From contig NZ_JAAGLY010000007.1 in the NCBI RefSeq assembly GCF_010548375.1, positions 472,567-536,566 on the forward strand: a stretch of DNA of 64,000 nt, read 5' to 3'. How positions within the stretch are numbered: position 1 is the stretch's first letter; every line of letters starts with the position of its first letter. Shown here piece after piece: positions 48,484 through 56,639 of the stretch. The notes beneath the pieces are model-generated. The model did no database searches, was not told the DNA's origin, and saw only the letters and a list, made by a program, of their open reading frames with translations. The position numbers and the translations under genes were made by a program. This stretch comes from Streptomyces sp. SID13726. GTDB taxonomy: Bacteria > Actinomycetota > Actinomycetes > Streptomycetales > Streptomycetaceae.

Positions 48484-48775
48484 GGGCTTCGCGCGCCCCC
48501 TTCTGACGGACTTCCAGCTCCAGCTCTGCGACAGAACCCACAGTACGGGCCCTGCATCCATTGACGCACTGTTCGGGGACGGATGCGCTCATCCCCAAGG
48601 ACGACTGACCAATCCCTTGCTCCGGCGTAAGGAGTAGGTGACCTTCAGGGTGAGCGACCCGTCACCGGACGTCCCCTCTGTCCCGTGTCTGTCCCCCTGC
48701 ATGACGACTGGCGTTGCCGGATCGTTCCCCACCGGACTGGGGTCCAACCCCGGACACCCCTTACCCTTGGGTTTT

Positions 48776-49378
48776 GTGTTCCGTAGCCGTGCCACCAAGG
48801 AAGAGAAGGCCACCGGCGCCGACAAGGCGTCGCTGACCGACTCCAAGCAGCCCCGTGACCCGCAGGCCCCCAAGGGCAGGCCCACTCCCAAGCGCAGTGA
48901 GGCCCAGTCCCAGCGCCGCAGCGTCGCCAACACGCCGACGACGCGCAAGGAGGCCGCCAAGCGCCAGCGCGACGAGCGCCGCAGCGCGCTGGACCGCCAG
49001 CGCCAGGCGCTGGCCGGCGGCGACGAGCGGTACCTCCCCGCGCGCGACAAGGGCCCGGTCCGCAAGTTCGCCCGCGACTACATCGACTCGCGGTTCAACG
49101 TGGCGGAGTTCTTCCTGCCGATGGCCGTGGTCATCCTCGTGCTGAGCGTGGTGCAGGTGGCCTCGATGCAGAGCATCGCGCTGCTGCTGTGGCTCGTCGT
49201 GATCGTGCTCATCGTGCTCGACGCGGTCCTCACCGGTTTCCGGCTGCGCAAGCTGCTCGCCGAGCGCTTCCCGGACCAGGTCCGCAAGGGCGCGGTCGCC
49301 TACGCCCTCATGCGCTCCCTCCAGATGCGTCGCCTCCGGCTGCCGAAGCCGCAGGTCAAGCGCGGAGAGCGGCCCTGA
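48776..49378 (+). CDS. DUF3043 membrane protein
   Basis: A 200-residue protein with a charged, Lys/Arg-rich N-terminal half (RPTPKRSEAQSQRRSV, RKEAAKRQRDERRSA) and two adjacent membrane helices (FFLPMAVVILVLSVVQVA and IALLLWLVVIVLIVLDAVL, about 115-165), then a basic tail. It is the actinobacterial DUF3043 family, of unknown function. GTG at 48776 (VFRSRATKE) is chosen; there is no Shine-Dalgarno site, but TACCCT lies eight bases upstream, indicating a leaderless mRNA. Its stop overlaps the next gene by four bases (CTGA). The 292 bases between this start and pspA hold no other gene. Confidence 0.85.
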   Translation: MFRSRATKEEKATGADKASLTDSKQPRDPQAPKGRPTPKRSEAQSQRRSVANTPTTRKEAAKRQRDERRSALDRQRQALAGGDERYLPARDKGPVRKFARDYIDSRFNVAEFFLPMAVVILVLSVVQVASMQSIALLLWLVVIVLIVLDAVLTGFRLRKLLAERFPDQVRKGAVAYALMRSLQMRRLRLPKPQVKRGERP

Positions 49379-50163
49379 GTACGACGTCTTTCTCCGGGGG
49401 TGCGGCAGATGCCTGGCTGGGACGGCTGGGCGGGCTGCGGAACGTCGTACGACAGGAGCTGGTGGCCCGGCAGCTCGACGAGCAGATAGTCGGGCGGTAC
49501 CCGGTCGGACAGCGGCTGCGGGTGCTCGACGTGGGGATGGGCCAGGGCACGCAGGCGCTGCGGCTGGCCCGGGCCGGGCACCAGGTGACCGGTGTCGAGC
49601 AGGACCCCAGGATGATCTCCGCGGCCCGGGAGGCGCTCGCCGCCGAGCCGGAGGGCATCCGGGAGCGGGTGCGGCTGGTGCAGGGCGACGGCCGGGACAC
49701 CGGGGTGCACTTCCTGCCGGGCAGCTTCGACGTGGTGCTGTGCCACGGGGTGCTCATGTACGTGCAGGAGCCCGACCCGCTGCTGGCGGGGCTGGCCCGG
49801 ATGCTCGCGCCGGGCGGACTGCTGTCGCTGCTGGTGCGCAATGGCGACGCGCTGGCGATGCGGCCGGGCCTGGGCGGCGACTGGGACATGGCCCTGCCCG
49901 CCTTCGACGCCACCACGTACCGCAACCGGCTGGGGCTCGACGTGCGCGCCGACCGGCTGGACACGCTGACCGCGACGCTGGCCGGCATCGGGGCCCCGCT
50001 CCAGGCCTGGTACGGCGTGCGGGTGTTCACGGACACGGCGGTGGACGGGGCCGAGATCCCGGCGGACGTGGAGACGCTGCTGGCCTGCGAGGAGCGGGCG
50101 GGGCGGACCGATCCGTACCGGGGGGTCGCGGCGCTGCTGCATCTGTGCGGGGTGCGGGGCTGA
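49375..50163 (+). CDS. class I SAM-dependent methyltransferase, probable CTG start
   Basis: A 262-residue methyltransferase with the SAM motif VLDVGMGQGTQALRLA near residues 50-65, the acidic loop TGVEQDPRM, LVQGDGRDTGV and the post-motif FDVVLCHGVLMYVQEPD. The substrate is unknown; the local sequence resembles MTs of quinone or tRNA (CmoA/CmoM-like) type. No ATG, GTG or TTG is available between the upstream gene and motif I. CTG at 49375, in a CTGA overlap with the DUF3043 stop and with GGAGAG five bases before it, is the best start and gives LSTTSFSGG, where relatives begin MST. Confidence 0.83.
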   Translation: MSTTSFSGGAADAWLGRLGGLRNVVRQELVARQLDEQIVGRYPVGQRLRVLDVGMGQGTQALRLARAGHQVTGVEQDPRMISAAREALAAEPEGIRERVRLVQGDGRDTGVHFLPGSFDVVLCHGVLMYVQEPDPLLAGLARMLAPGGLLSLLVRNGDALAMRPGLGGDWDMALPAFDATTYRNRLGLDVRADRLDTLTATLAGIGAPLQAWYGVRVFTDTAVDGAEIPADVETLLACEERAGRTDPYRGVAALLHLCGVRG

Positions 50164-50220
50164 GCCCGTTCGGGCGAACAGCGCACGCCCGGGCGTCCGC
50201 CCCGAAGTGAGACTCGGGGC

Positions 50221-51291
50221 ATGACTGCTTCTCGTACCCGTGCTCTGCGGCTGCCGGTGGCGGCGCTCGCGTGTTCCGTCGTCCTGCTCTCCGGGTGTTC
50301 CGGCTCAGGTTCCGGTTCCTCCGGGCGGGAGGAGGGCTCGACCACGCAGGCCGCCGCGCCCGCCGCCGACAGCGACCTCCAGAGCGACTACCAGAAGGTG
50401 ATCAGGGACGTCCTGCCGTCGGTCGTGCAGATCCAGGCCGGCGGTGACCTGGGGTCCGGGGTGGTGTACGACGACAAGGGGCACATCGTCACCAACGCGC
50501 ATGTCGTCGGGGACGGGAAGGCCTTCAAGGTGACGACCGCGAACAGCGAGAACGAGCTGACCGCGACGCTCGTCTACTCCTACCCGGAGCAGGATCTCGC
50601 CGTCATCAAGCTGGACAAGGTGCCGGACGGGCTGAAGGCGGCGGCCTTCGGGGACTCCGCCAAGGTCGAGGTCGGGCAGATCGTCCTCGCGATGGGCTCG
50701 CCGCTCGGGCTGTCGTCCAGCGTGACGCAGGGCATCGTGTCGGCGACCGGACGGACCGTCAGCGAGGGCCGCAGCGGGGGCGGGACCGGGGCGACCATCG
50801 CCAACATGGTGCAGACGTCCGCGGCCATCAACCCGGGCAACAGCGGCGGTGCCCTCGTCGACCTCGACGGCCAGGTCATCGGCATCCCGACGCTCGCCGC
50901 GACCGACCCCAACTTCGGGGACAGCGCGGCGCCCGGCATCGGGTTCGCGATCCCCGCGTCGATGGTGAAGACGGTCGCCGATCAGATCATCGAGGACGGC
51001 AAGGTCACCGACTCGGGCCGGGCCGCGCTCGGCATCACCGCCCGGACGGTCGTCGACGACAGCTTCCAGGCCGCCGGGGTCGCGGTCGTCGAGGTCAAGA
51101 GCGGTGGGGCGGCGGACAAGGCCGGCATCGAGGCCGGGGACGTCATCACCAGGCTGGGCGGCACCGGGATCACGACCATCACCTCGCTCTCCGAGGCGCT
51201 GGCGGCGGACCGGCCGGGGCAGAAGACGTCCGTGACGTTCACGCGGGGCGGTACCTCGAAGTCCGTGGACGTGACGCTGGGCGAGCAGTAG
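50221..51291 (+). CDS. HtrA/DegP-like serine protease lipoprotein with PDZ domain
   Basis: A 356-residue exported trypsin-like protease. The signal ends in lipobox LLSGCSGS (Cys26), followed by a Ser/Gly linker. The triad is intact: His in VTNAHVVGDG near 93, Asp in PEQDLAVIKL near 125, Ser in NPGNSGGAL near 208. A single PDZ domain covers about 260-350 (LGITART, GVAVVEVKSGGAADKAG). It should degrade misfolded envelope proteins, in line with the nearby PspA module. ATG start. A bidirectional hairpin follows the stop. Confidence 0.94.
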   Translation: MTASRTRALRLPVAALACSVVLLSGCSGSGSGSSGREEGSTTQAAAPAADSDLQSDYQKVIRDVLPSVVQIQAGGDLGSGVVYDDKGHIVTNAHVVGDGKAFKVTTANSENELTATLVYSYPEQDLAVIKLDKVPDGLKAAAFGDSAKVEVGQIVLAMGSPLGLSSSVTQGIVSATGRTVSEGRSGGGTGATIANMVQTSAAINPGNSGGALVDLDGQVIGIPTLAATDPNFGDSAAPGIGFAIPASMVKTVADQIIEDGKVTDSGRAALGITARTVVDDSFQAAGVAVVEVKSGGAADKAGIEAGDVITRLGGTGITTITSLSEALAADRPGQKTSVTFTRGGTSKSVDVTLGEQ

Positions 51292-51298
51292 GGGTGGT

Positions 51299-51327
51299 GG
51301 GCGAGGGCTCCTTGGTGGCCCTCGCCC
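51299..51327. terminator. bidirectional terminator after the HtrA-like gene
   Basis: GGGCGAGGGC and GCCCTCGCCC form a perfect 10-base stem with a 9-base loop between the convergent protease and 71-residue genes. Confidence 0.9.
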
Positions 51328-51334
51328 AGCCCTG

Positions 51335-51550
51335 TCACGCTTCCTCTGCCGCCTTCAGGCTCATCGGGCCGTAGATCTCGGTGGCGTCCTCGAACAGGCG
51401 CACCTGCTCCGCGCCGCCGGCGAGAAGGGGCTTCCAGTACTCACCGAGCCAGGACTCGGCGTCTCCCTGGGTCGTGAACTCCTCCGGCTCGACCGCGGGC
51501 TCGGTCTCCGCACCGTCGGACTTCTCGAATCGCCAGGTCCATGTCGCCAT
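51335..51550 (-). CDS. conserved small actinobacterial protein
   Basis: A 71-residue soluble protein beginning MATWTWRFEKSDG and containing a WLGEYWKPLLAGG helix and VRLFEDATEIYGPMSL. It is a conserved streptomycete hypothetical; I do not know its function. ATG at 51550 is preceded by GGGAGG at good spacing, so the longer open frame reaching 51715 is rejected. It is divergent from the cobU fusion gene across 152 bases. Confidence 0.8.
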   Translation of the reverse strand: MATWTWRFEKSDGAETEPAVEPEEFTTQGDAESWLGEYWKPLLAGGAEQVRLFEDATEIYGPMSLKAAEEA

Positions 51551-51702
51551 GTGAGCCTCCCGTGTTTGAGCCGTTACGAAGAGCACCCTAAGCGGTGCGT
51601 CGCCGGGTGCGGGCCGGTGGGGGCTCGTCGCACGGCCCTCCGCGCCCCCGAAAAGCCGTTCCTGCGCGCGCATGATCAACAGCGACCGGTGAGAATTGTT
51701 CT

Positions 51703-52905
51703 GTGGAACTGACACTGCTCGGCACCGGCGCCCCGGCCGGCCTCCCCCGGCCCCTCTGCCCGTGCGCCGCCTGTGCCGTCGCGCTCGGTGCGGACTCCCG
51801 GGCCGCCACCTCCGTCCTCGTCGACGACACCCTGCTGCTCGACCTCACCCCCGGTGCCGTCTTCGCCGCCGCCCGGGCGGGGCATTCACTCGCAGGTGTA
51901 AGGCAGGTTCTGCTGTCGCATCCCCATGACGGGCCCCCCGTCGAGGTGCCGGCCGGGCTGCCGCAGCCGGGGCGGGTGCCGGACGGGCGGGAGTTGGCGC
52001 TGCTGACGGGACACCGGGTGCGGGCGGTGGCGATGGACGCGCCGGGGACCGGGTACGCCGTGACCGGGCCCGACGGGCAGCGGGTGCTGTATCTGCCGCC
52101 CGGGGGCGCGCCCGCCGGGCTGGAGGAGGGGGCCGTCGAGTCGTACGACATGGTGCTCGCCGATGTCGTACGGCGGCCGGACGCGCTGGCCCGGCTGCGG
52201 GCCGTGGGCGCGGTCGGGCCGACGACCGACGTCGTCGCCGTGCACCTCGATCACGACGTGCCTCCGGGTGCCGAGCTGCGGCGGAGGCTGGCCGCGGCGG
52301 GGGCGCGGGCCGTGGCCGACGGGACGAGTCTCGCCGTCGGGGCCTACGAGGACGTACCGGACGTGCCGCGGCGGACGCTGGTGCTGGGCGGGGCGCGGTC
52401 CGGGAAGTCGGTGGAGGCCGAGCGGCGCCTTGAGGCGTTCCCCGAGGTGCTGTACGTCGCCACCGGCGGGTCGCGGAACGGGGACACGGAGTGGGCCTCG
52501 CGGGTCTCCGCGCACCGGGAGCGGCGGCCGGGGTCGTGGCGTACGGCCGAGACGTGCGACCTGGTGCCGCTGCTGAAGGACGACGGGGCGCCGCTGCTGA
52601 TCGACTGTCTGTCGCTGTGGCTGACGGACGCGATGGACGCCGTGGGGGCGTGGGACGACGCGGAGTGGGCCGACGGGGGCGAGCGTGAACTGCGGTCGCG
52701 GGTGCGGGAGTTGACGGAGGCGGTACGGGGTGCGCGGCGGACCGTGGTCGCCGTGTCCAACGAGGTGGGCTCGGGGATCGTGCCGGCCACCGCGTCCGGG
52801 CGCCGGTACCGGGACGAACTCGGGCGGCTGAACGCGGCGTTCGCGGGCGAGTGCGAGCAGGTGGTGCTGGTGGTGGCGGGGCAGGCGCTGGTGCTACGGG
52901 GCTGA
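51703..52905 (+). CDS. cobU: MBL-fold domain fused to adenosylcobinamide kinase/guanylyltransferase
   Basis: A 400-residue fusion. The N-terminal 215 residues are a metallo-beta-lactamase fold (ELTLLGTGAPAG, CPCAACAVALG) whose metal motif is degenerate: SHPHDGPP instead of HxHxDH. The C-terminal 185 residues are CobU, with Walker A LVLGGARSGKSVEAE near 223-237, guanylated-His region VSAHRERRPGSW, LLIDCLSLWLTD and VAVSNEVGSGIVPA. CobU phosphorylates adenosylcobinamide and converts it to the GDP derivative for vitamin B12 assembly. The fusion is usual in Streptomyces, but the MBL part probably lacks hydrolase activity. GTG start at 51703. Its 3' end overlaps the convergent methyltransferase by 12 bases. 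Confidence 0.92.
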   Translation: MELTLLGTGAPAGLPRPLCPCAACAVALGADSRAATSVLVDDTLLLDLTPGAVFAAARAGHSLAGVRQVLLSHPHDGPPVEVPAGLPQPGRVPDGRELALLTGHRVRAVAMDAPGTGYAVTGPDGQRVLYLPPGGAPAGLEEGAVESYDMVLADVVRRPDALARLRAVGAVGPTTDVVAVHLDHDVPPGAELRRRLAAAGARAVADGTSLAVGAYEDVPDVPRRTLVLGGARSGKSVEAERRLEAFPEVLYVATGGSRNGDTEWASRVSAHRERRPGSWRTAETCDLVPLLKDDGAPLLIDCLSLWLTDAMDAVGAWDDAEWADGGERELRSRVRELTEAVRGARRTVVAVSNEVGSGIVPATASGRRYRDELGRLNAAFAGECEQVVLVVAGQALVLRG

Positions 52906-53499
52906 CGGGACTGACGGGGCTTTACGGGCGATCACCCGGTACGTCCGTGCGAAGCGGGTGCCGGCGACGAGGAGGGCCATGGTGTGGTCCAGCGTCCTCG
53001 CGGCGCCGCACAGGGCGGGCAGGGTGCGGGTCAGCCGGGTCGTCAGGCGGTCCGGGACATGGGCGGATCTGCGGGTCGTGGCGACGATCGCGCAGCCCTG
53101 GGACTCCAGTGCGGGGCGGGGGTCGTCCGGGGACTCCACGAGGAGGTGGCCACCGGGGCGCAGGACGGTGAGGGCGGCTCGGAGTTCCCCGGGGTCGGCG
53201 GGGCGGTTCAGGATGCTGACCACGTCGTAGCGGCCGCGCAGGCGGGACGTGATCTGCGGGTCCGTCAGACAGCCGACGTGGCCTTCCTCCAGGCGTTCGA
53301 CCGCCTGGGCGTGCAGCACGCGGGGGGTGGGGTCGACGCCGTCGAAGGCCGTGTAGGGGAAGAGCGTGCGCGCCGCCTCCGGGAAGTCCGCGTCGCCCGT
53401 CGCCACGTCCAGCCAGCTCTCCGGCTCGGGGAGCAGCGGCAGCATCGCTCGGGCGGTGGAGCGAAGACGCCGTACGGAAGGGGCGGTCGGTGCGGGCAT
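52894..53499 (-). CDS. class I SAM-dependent methyltransferase (convergent with cobU)
   Basis: A 201-residue methyltransferase. Motif I is WLDVATGDADFPEAAR near residues 28-43, then FDGVDPTPRV and the post-motif strand YDVVSILNRPADPGE and LRPGGHLLVES. The substrate is unknown; position among cob genes need not mean a role in B12. ATG at 53499 (MPAPTAPSV) is chosen, with GGGAGAG upstream; the longer frame is spurious. It is convergent with cobU (12-base overlap) and divergent from cobT. Confidence 0.82.
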   Translation of the reverse strand: MPAPTAPSVRRLRSTARAMLPLLPEPESWLDVATGDADFPEAARTLFPYTAFDGVDPTPRVLHAQAVERLEEGHVGCLTDPQITSRLRGRYDVVSILNRPADPGELRAALTVLRPGGHLLVESPDDPRPALESQGCAIVATTRRSAHVPDRLTTRLTRTLPALCGAARTLDHTMALLVAGTRFARTYRVIARKAPSVPSAP

Positions 53500-53625
53500 G
53501 GGCTCTCCCGGGGGCGCACGGCAATTGCCTACAAAACGGAACGTATGGGATCGCGATCTTGGGTGCAATGACGTCATGGCCCTGTGGCGCCCCCGTGTTC
53601 GATCAGGGCCGGTACTGTTCGGCGA

Positions 53626-54741
53626 ATGAGCTCGCTTAATCTCGACGACTTCACCGATCTGATCGAGCGCCCCGACGGCGGGGTGCGCCGGGACGCCGAG
53701 GCGCACCGGGAGCGTCAGATCGTGCCGCCCGGGGCGCTGGGCCGCCTCGACGACCTGGGTGAGTGGCTGGCCGCCGCGCAGTCAGCCGTGCCGGTACGTC
53801 CGGTGGAACGGCCGCGGGTGATCCTCTTCGCCGGTGACCACGGGATCGCCGGTCAGGGTGTCTCGGGGCGGCCCGCGGGCACCGCCTCGGAGCTGGTGCG
53901 CGAGGTCCTGGAGGGCGGCCGTCCGGTGTCGATCCTCGCGCGCAGGCTGGGTGTGCCGGTGCGGGTCGTCGACATGGCGCTGGACTGCGATCCGGACGGG
54001 CTGCCGGAGGACGTCGTACGGCACCGGGTGCGGCGCGGCAGCGGTCGTATCGACGTCGAGGACGCGCTCACCCTGGAGGAGGCGGAGGCCGCCTTCCGGG
54101 CCGGGGTCGCGGTGGCCGACGAGGAGGCCGACTCCGGTACGGACCTCGTGGTGCTCGGCGATGTGAGCGTGGGCGGGACCACCGCGGCGGGCGTGCTGGT
54201 CGCCGCGCTGTGCGGGACCGACGCGTCCGTGGTGACCGGGCGGGGCGGGACCGGGATCGACGACCTGGCGTGGATGCGCAAGTGCGCGGCGATCCGGGAC
54301 GCCCTGCGGCGGGCGCGGCCGGTGCTCGGGGACCAGTTGCAGCTGCTGGCGACGGTCGGCGGGGCCGATCTCGCGGCCATCACCGGGTTCCTGTTGCAGA
54401 GCGCGGTGCGCAAGCTGCCCGTGGTGCTGGACGGGGTCGTGGTCGCCGCCTGTGCGCTGGTGGGGCAGCGGATCGCGTTCCGGGCGCCGGACTGGTGGCT
54501 GGCCGGGCAGAACAGCGGGGAGCCGGGGCAGGCGAAGGCGCTGGACCGGATGGCCCTGGAGCCGCTGCTCGACCACGGGGTGACGGTCGGCGAGGCCGCG
54601 GGCGGGCTGCTGGCGCTGCCGCTCGTGCAGGCCGCGGCGGCGCTGGCCGCCGAACTGCCCGAGAAGCCGGAGGCTCCTTCCGAGGAGCCCGAGGCTCCTT
54701 CCGAGAAGCTTGAGGACGGGGAGCCCGAGAAGGAGGAGTAG
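53626..54741 (+). CDS. cobT: nicotinate-nucleotide--dimethylbenzimidazole phosphoribosyltransferase
   Basis: A 371-residue enzyme that makes alpha-ribazole phosphate for the lower ligand of cobalamin. It has LGRLDDLGEWLA near residues 36-47, FAGDHGIAGQGVS near 69, LGDVSVGGTTAA near 183, GRGGTGIDD and the terminal EPLLDHGVTVGEAAGG with the catalytic Glu region. The last 30 residues are an acidic repeat (PEAPSEEPEAPSEK) not needed for the fold. ATG at 53626 has no ribosome site, but TACTGT lies seven bases upstream, so the mRNA may be leaderless. cobU and cobS are nearby but not contiguous. Confidence 0.95.
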   Translation: MSSLNLDDFTDLIERPDGGVRRDAEAHRERQIVPPGALGRLDDLGEWLAAAQSAVPVRPVERPRVILFAGDHGIAGQGVSGRPAGTASELVREVLEGGRPVSILARRLGVPVRVVDMALDCDPDGLPEDVVRHRVRRGSGRIDVEDALTLEEAEAAFRAGVAVADEEADSGTDLVVLGDVSVGGTTAAGVLVAALCGTDASVVTGRGGTGIDDLAWMRKCAAIRDALRRARPVLGDQLQLLATVGGADLAAITGFLLQSAVRKLPVVLDGVVVAACALVGQRIAFRAPDWWLAGQNSGEPGQAKALDRMALEPLLDHGVTVGEAAGGLLALPLVQAAAALAAELPEKPEAPSEEPEAPSEKLEDGEPEKEE

Positions 54742-54826
54742 CCGGGTTCGTCCGGTCGGGCACCGCCGGGAGGCGCCGCCGTGGCTGAATGCCGTGACGG
54801 CGGCGAACAAGGGCATGATCGCCCGT

Positions 54827-56587
54827 ATGGAAGATGCCCTGAATGTCGGTGCCCGTCGGCCGTCCACCTCCGCCTCGCGGCGGGCCGCCGGGTTCGCGGT
54901 CTGGTACTTGCGGGTCGTCGCGTTCGTCAACTTCCTCAGTGCCGCGTGGGTGTCGCTGGGGCAGGACGTGCGGCGGCACAACCAGGAGGACTACTTCACG
55001 CCGTATCTGCTGACGGCGGGCTTCGCCTCCGGGGTGTTCACGGTCTTCCTCGCCATCACCATGCGGCGCCGCAAACGGGCCGCGTGGATCCTGAACCTGG
55101 TGGTGTCGGGGGCCTTCCTCGCGCTGTTCGTCCTGGCGATGGCGTTCCCGGAGATCCGGCGGTACGCGCAGAACTGGATCTCGCTGGGCCTCACCGCCGC
55201 GTTCGTCGCCTCGCTGCTGGTCGGGCGGCGCGAGTTCTACGCCAAGGGCGACCGGTCGAACCCGCGGCTCGCCGCCGCCGTGGCCGTCGGCGGACTGCTC
55301 GTGTGCTCCCTGCTCGCCGCGCTCCTGGTGACCGTCACCAACCAGGCGTCGAGGGCGTCGAGCTTCGGGCAGCGGTGGTGGTACGGCACGCTGCGGCTGG
55401 TCTCCGTGGCCGCCGACGACTCCCGCTTCGACGGGATCTCGACGCCGAACTGGGTCAACGTCGTCATCAACGTGCTCAGCACGATCCTGGTCCTGGCCGT
55501 CTTCTACGCCGCGTTCCGCTCCCGGCGTGCCGTCGACCCGCTCACCGAGGACGACGAGCGGCGCCTGCGGGAGCTGCTGGACAAGCACGGCGAGCGGGAC
55601 TCGCTCGGGTACTTCGCGCTGCGCCGGGAGAAGAGCGTGGTGTGGTCGCCGACCAGGAAGGCGGCCGTGACCTACCGGGTCGTCGGCGGGGTGTCGCTGG
55701 CCTCCGGCGATCCGATCGGCGACCCGGAGGCGTGGCCGGGGGCGATCGAGCCGTGGCTCGCGGAGGCGCGGGCGCACGGGTGGCTGCCCGCGGTGATGGG
55801 CGCCGGCGAGGACGCGGGCACGGTGTACGCGCGGCACGGCCTGGACGCGCTGGAGCTGGGTGACGAGGCGATCGTCGAGGTCGCCGAGTTCACCCTGGAG
55901 GGACGGGCCATGCGGACCGTCCGGCAGGCCTACAACCGGGTCAAGCGGGCCGGGTACACCGTGCGGATCCGGCGCCACGAGGACATCCCCGCCGAGGAGA
56001 TGGACGCGCTCGTACGGCGGGCCGACGACTGGCGCGACGGGGCGACCGAGCGCGGGTTCAGCATGGCGCTGGGGCGGCTCGGGGACCCGGAGGACGGCCG
56101 GTGCGTGGCGCTGGAGTGCAGCGATGCCGACGGTGAGCTGAAGGCGGTGCTGTCCTTCGTGCCGTGGGGGCCGCACGGGCTGTCCCTCGACCTGATGCGC
56201 CGGGACCGCGACTCCGACAACGGACTCATGGAGTTCATGGTCATCGAGCTGCTGAACCGGGCCCAGGAGATTCAGATCACCCAGGTCTCACTCAACTTCG
56301 CGATGTTCAGATCGGTCTTCGAACGTGGCGCACGTCTTGGCGCCGGACCGGTGCTGCGCCTGTGGCGGTCGCTGCTCAGCTTCTTCTCCCGCTGGTGGCA
56401 GATCGAGTCGCTGTACCGGGCCAACGCCAAGTACCGGCCCATCTGGGAGCCGCGGTTCCTGCTCTTCGAGAAGAGCGCGGACCTGCCCCGCATCGGGCTC
56501 GCCTCGGCCCGCGCGGAGGGGTTCCTGGAGGTGCCGGGCCTGCCGAGGTGGCTGCGGCGCCGGGAGCACCTGAGTACGCACAGATGA
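54827..56587 (+). CDS. MprF/LysX-like membrane protein with DUF2156 (GNAT) domain
   Basis: A 586-residue protein with five to six N-terminal helices (about 20-230, including AGFAVWYLRVVAFVNFL) and a C-terminal cytoplasmic DUF2156 domain (about 260-580) of the double-GNAT type that transfers aminoacyl groups from tRNA to phosphatidylglycerol in MprF. Conserved segments are GYFALRREKSVVW, VTYRVVGGVSLASGDP, SMALGRLGDPEDGR and MEFMVIELLNRA. The aminoacyl group and lipid substrate are inferred from the family only. Start choice is uncertain: ATG at 54827 (MEDALNV) or 54815. The last codons run into a 14-bp repeat that precedes the next gene. Confidence 0.85.
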   Translation: MEDALNVGARRPSTSASRRAAGFAVWYLRVVAFVNFLSAAWVSLGQDVRRHNQEDYFTPYLLTAGFASGVFTVFLAITMRRRKRAAWILNLVVSGAFLALFVLAMAFPEIRRYAQNWISLGLTAAFVASLLVGRREFYAKGDRSNPRLAAAVAVGGLLVCSLLAALLVTVTNQASRASSFGQRWWYGTLRLVSVAADDSRFDGISTPNWVNVVINVLSTILVLAVFYAAFRSRRAVDPLTEDDERRLRELLDKHGERDSLGYFALRREKSVVWSPTRKAAVTYRVVGGVSLASGDPIGDPEAWPGAIEPWLAEARAHGWLPAVMGAGEDAGTVYARHGLDALELGDEAIVEVAEFTLEGRAMRTVRQAYNRVKRAGYTVRIRRHEDIPAEEMDALVRRADDWRDGATERGFSMALGRLGDPEDGRCVALECSDADGELKAVLSFVPWGPHGLSLDLMRRDRDSDNGLMEFMVIELLNRAQEIQITQVSLNFAMFRSVFERGARLGAGPVLRLWRSLLSFFSRWWQIESLYRANAKYRPIWEPRFLLFEKSADLPRIGLASARAEGFLEVPGLPRWLRRREHLSTHR

Positions 56588-56639
56588 GGAACGCCGGATG
56601 AGGGCCGTGGGATGAAGGCTGTGGGATGAGGGCCGTGGG
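56584..56639 (+). repeat. 14-bp tandem repeat, four units, ending at a start codon
   Basis: ATGAGGAACGCCGG, ATGAGGGCCGTGGG, ATGAAGGCTGTGGG, ATGAGGGCCGTGGG run directly into the ATG of the next gene at 56640. Each unit carries an ATG and a GAGGG-like ribosome site, in three successive frames. Confidence 0.95.
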
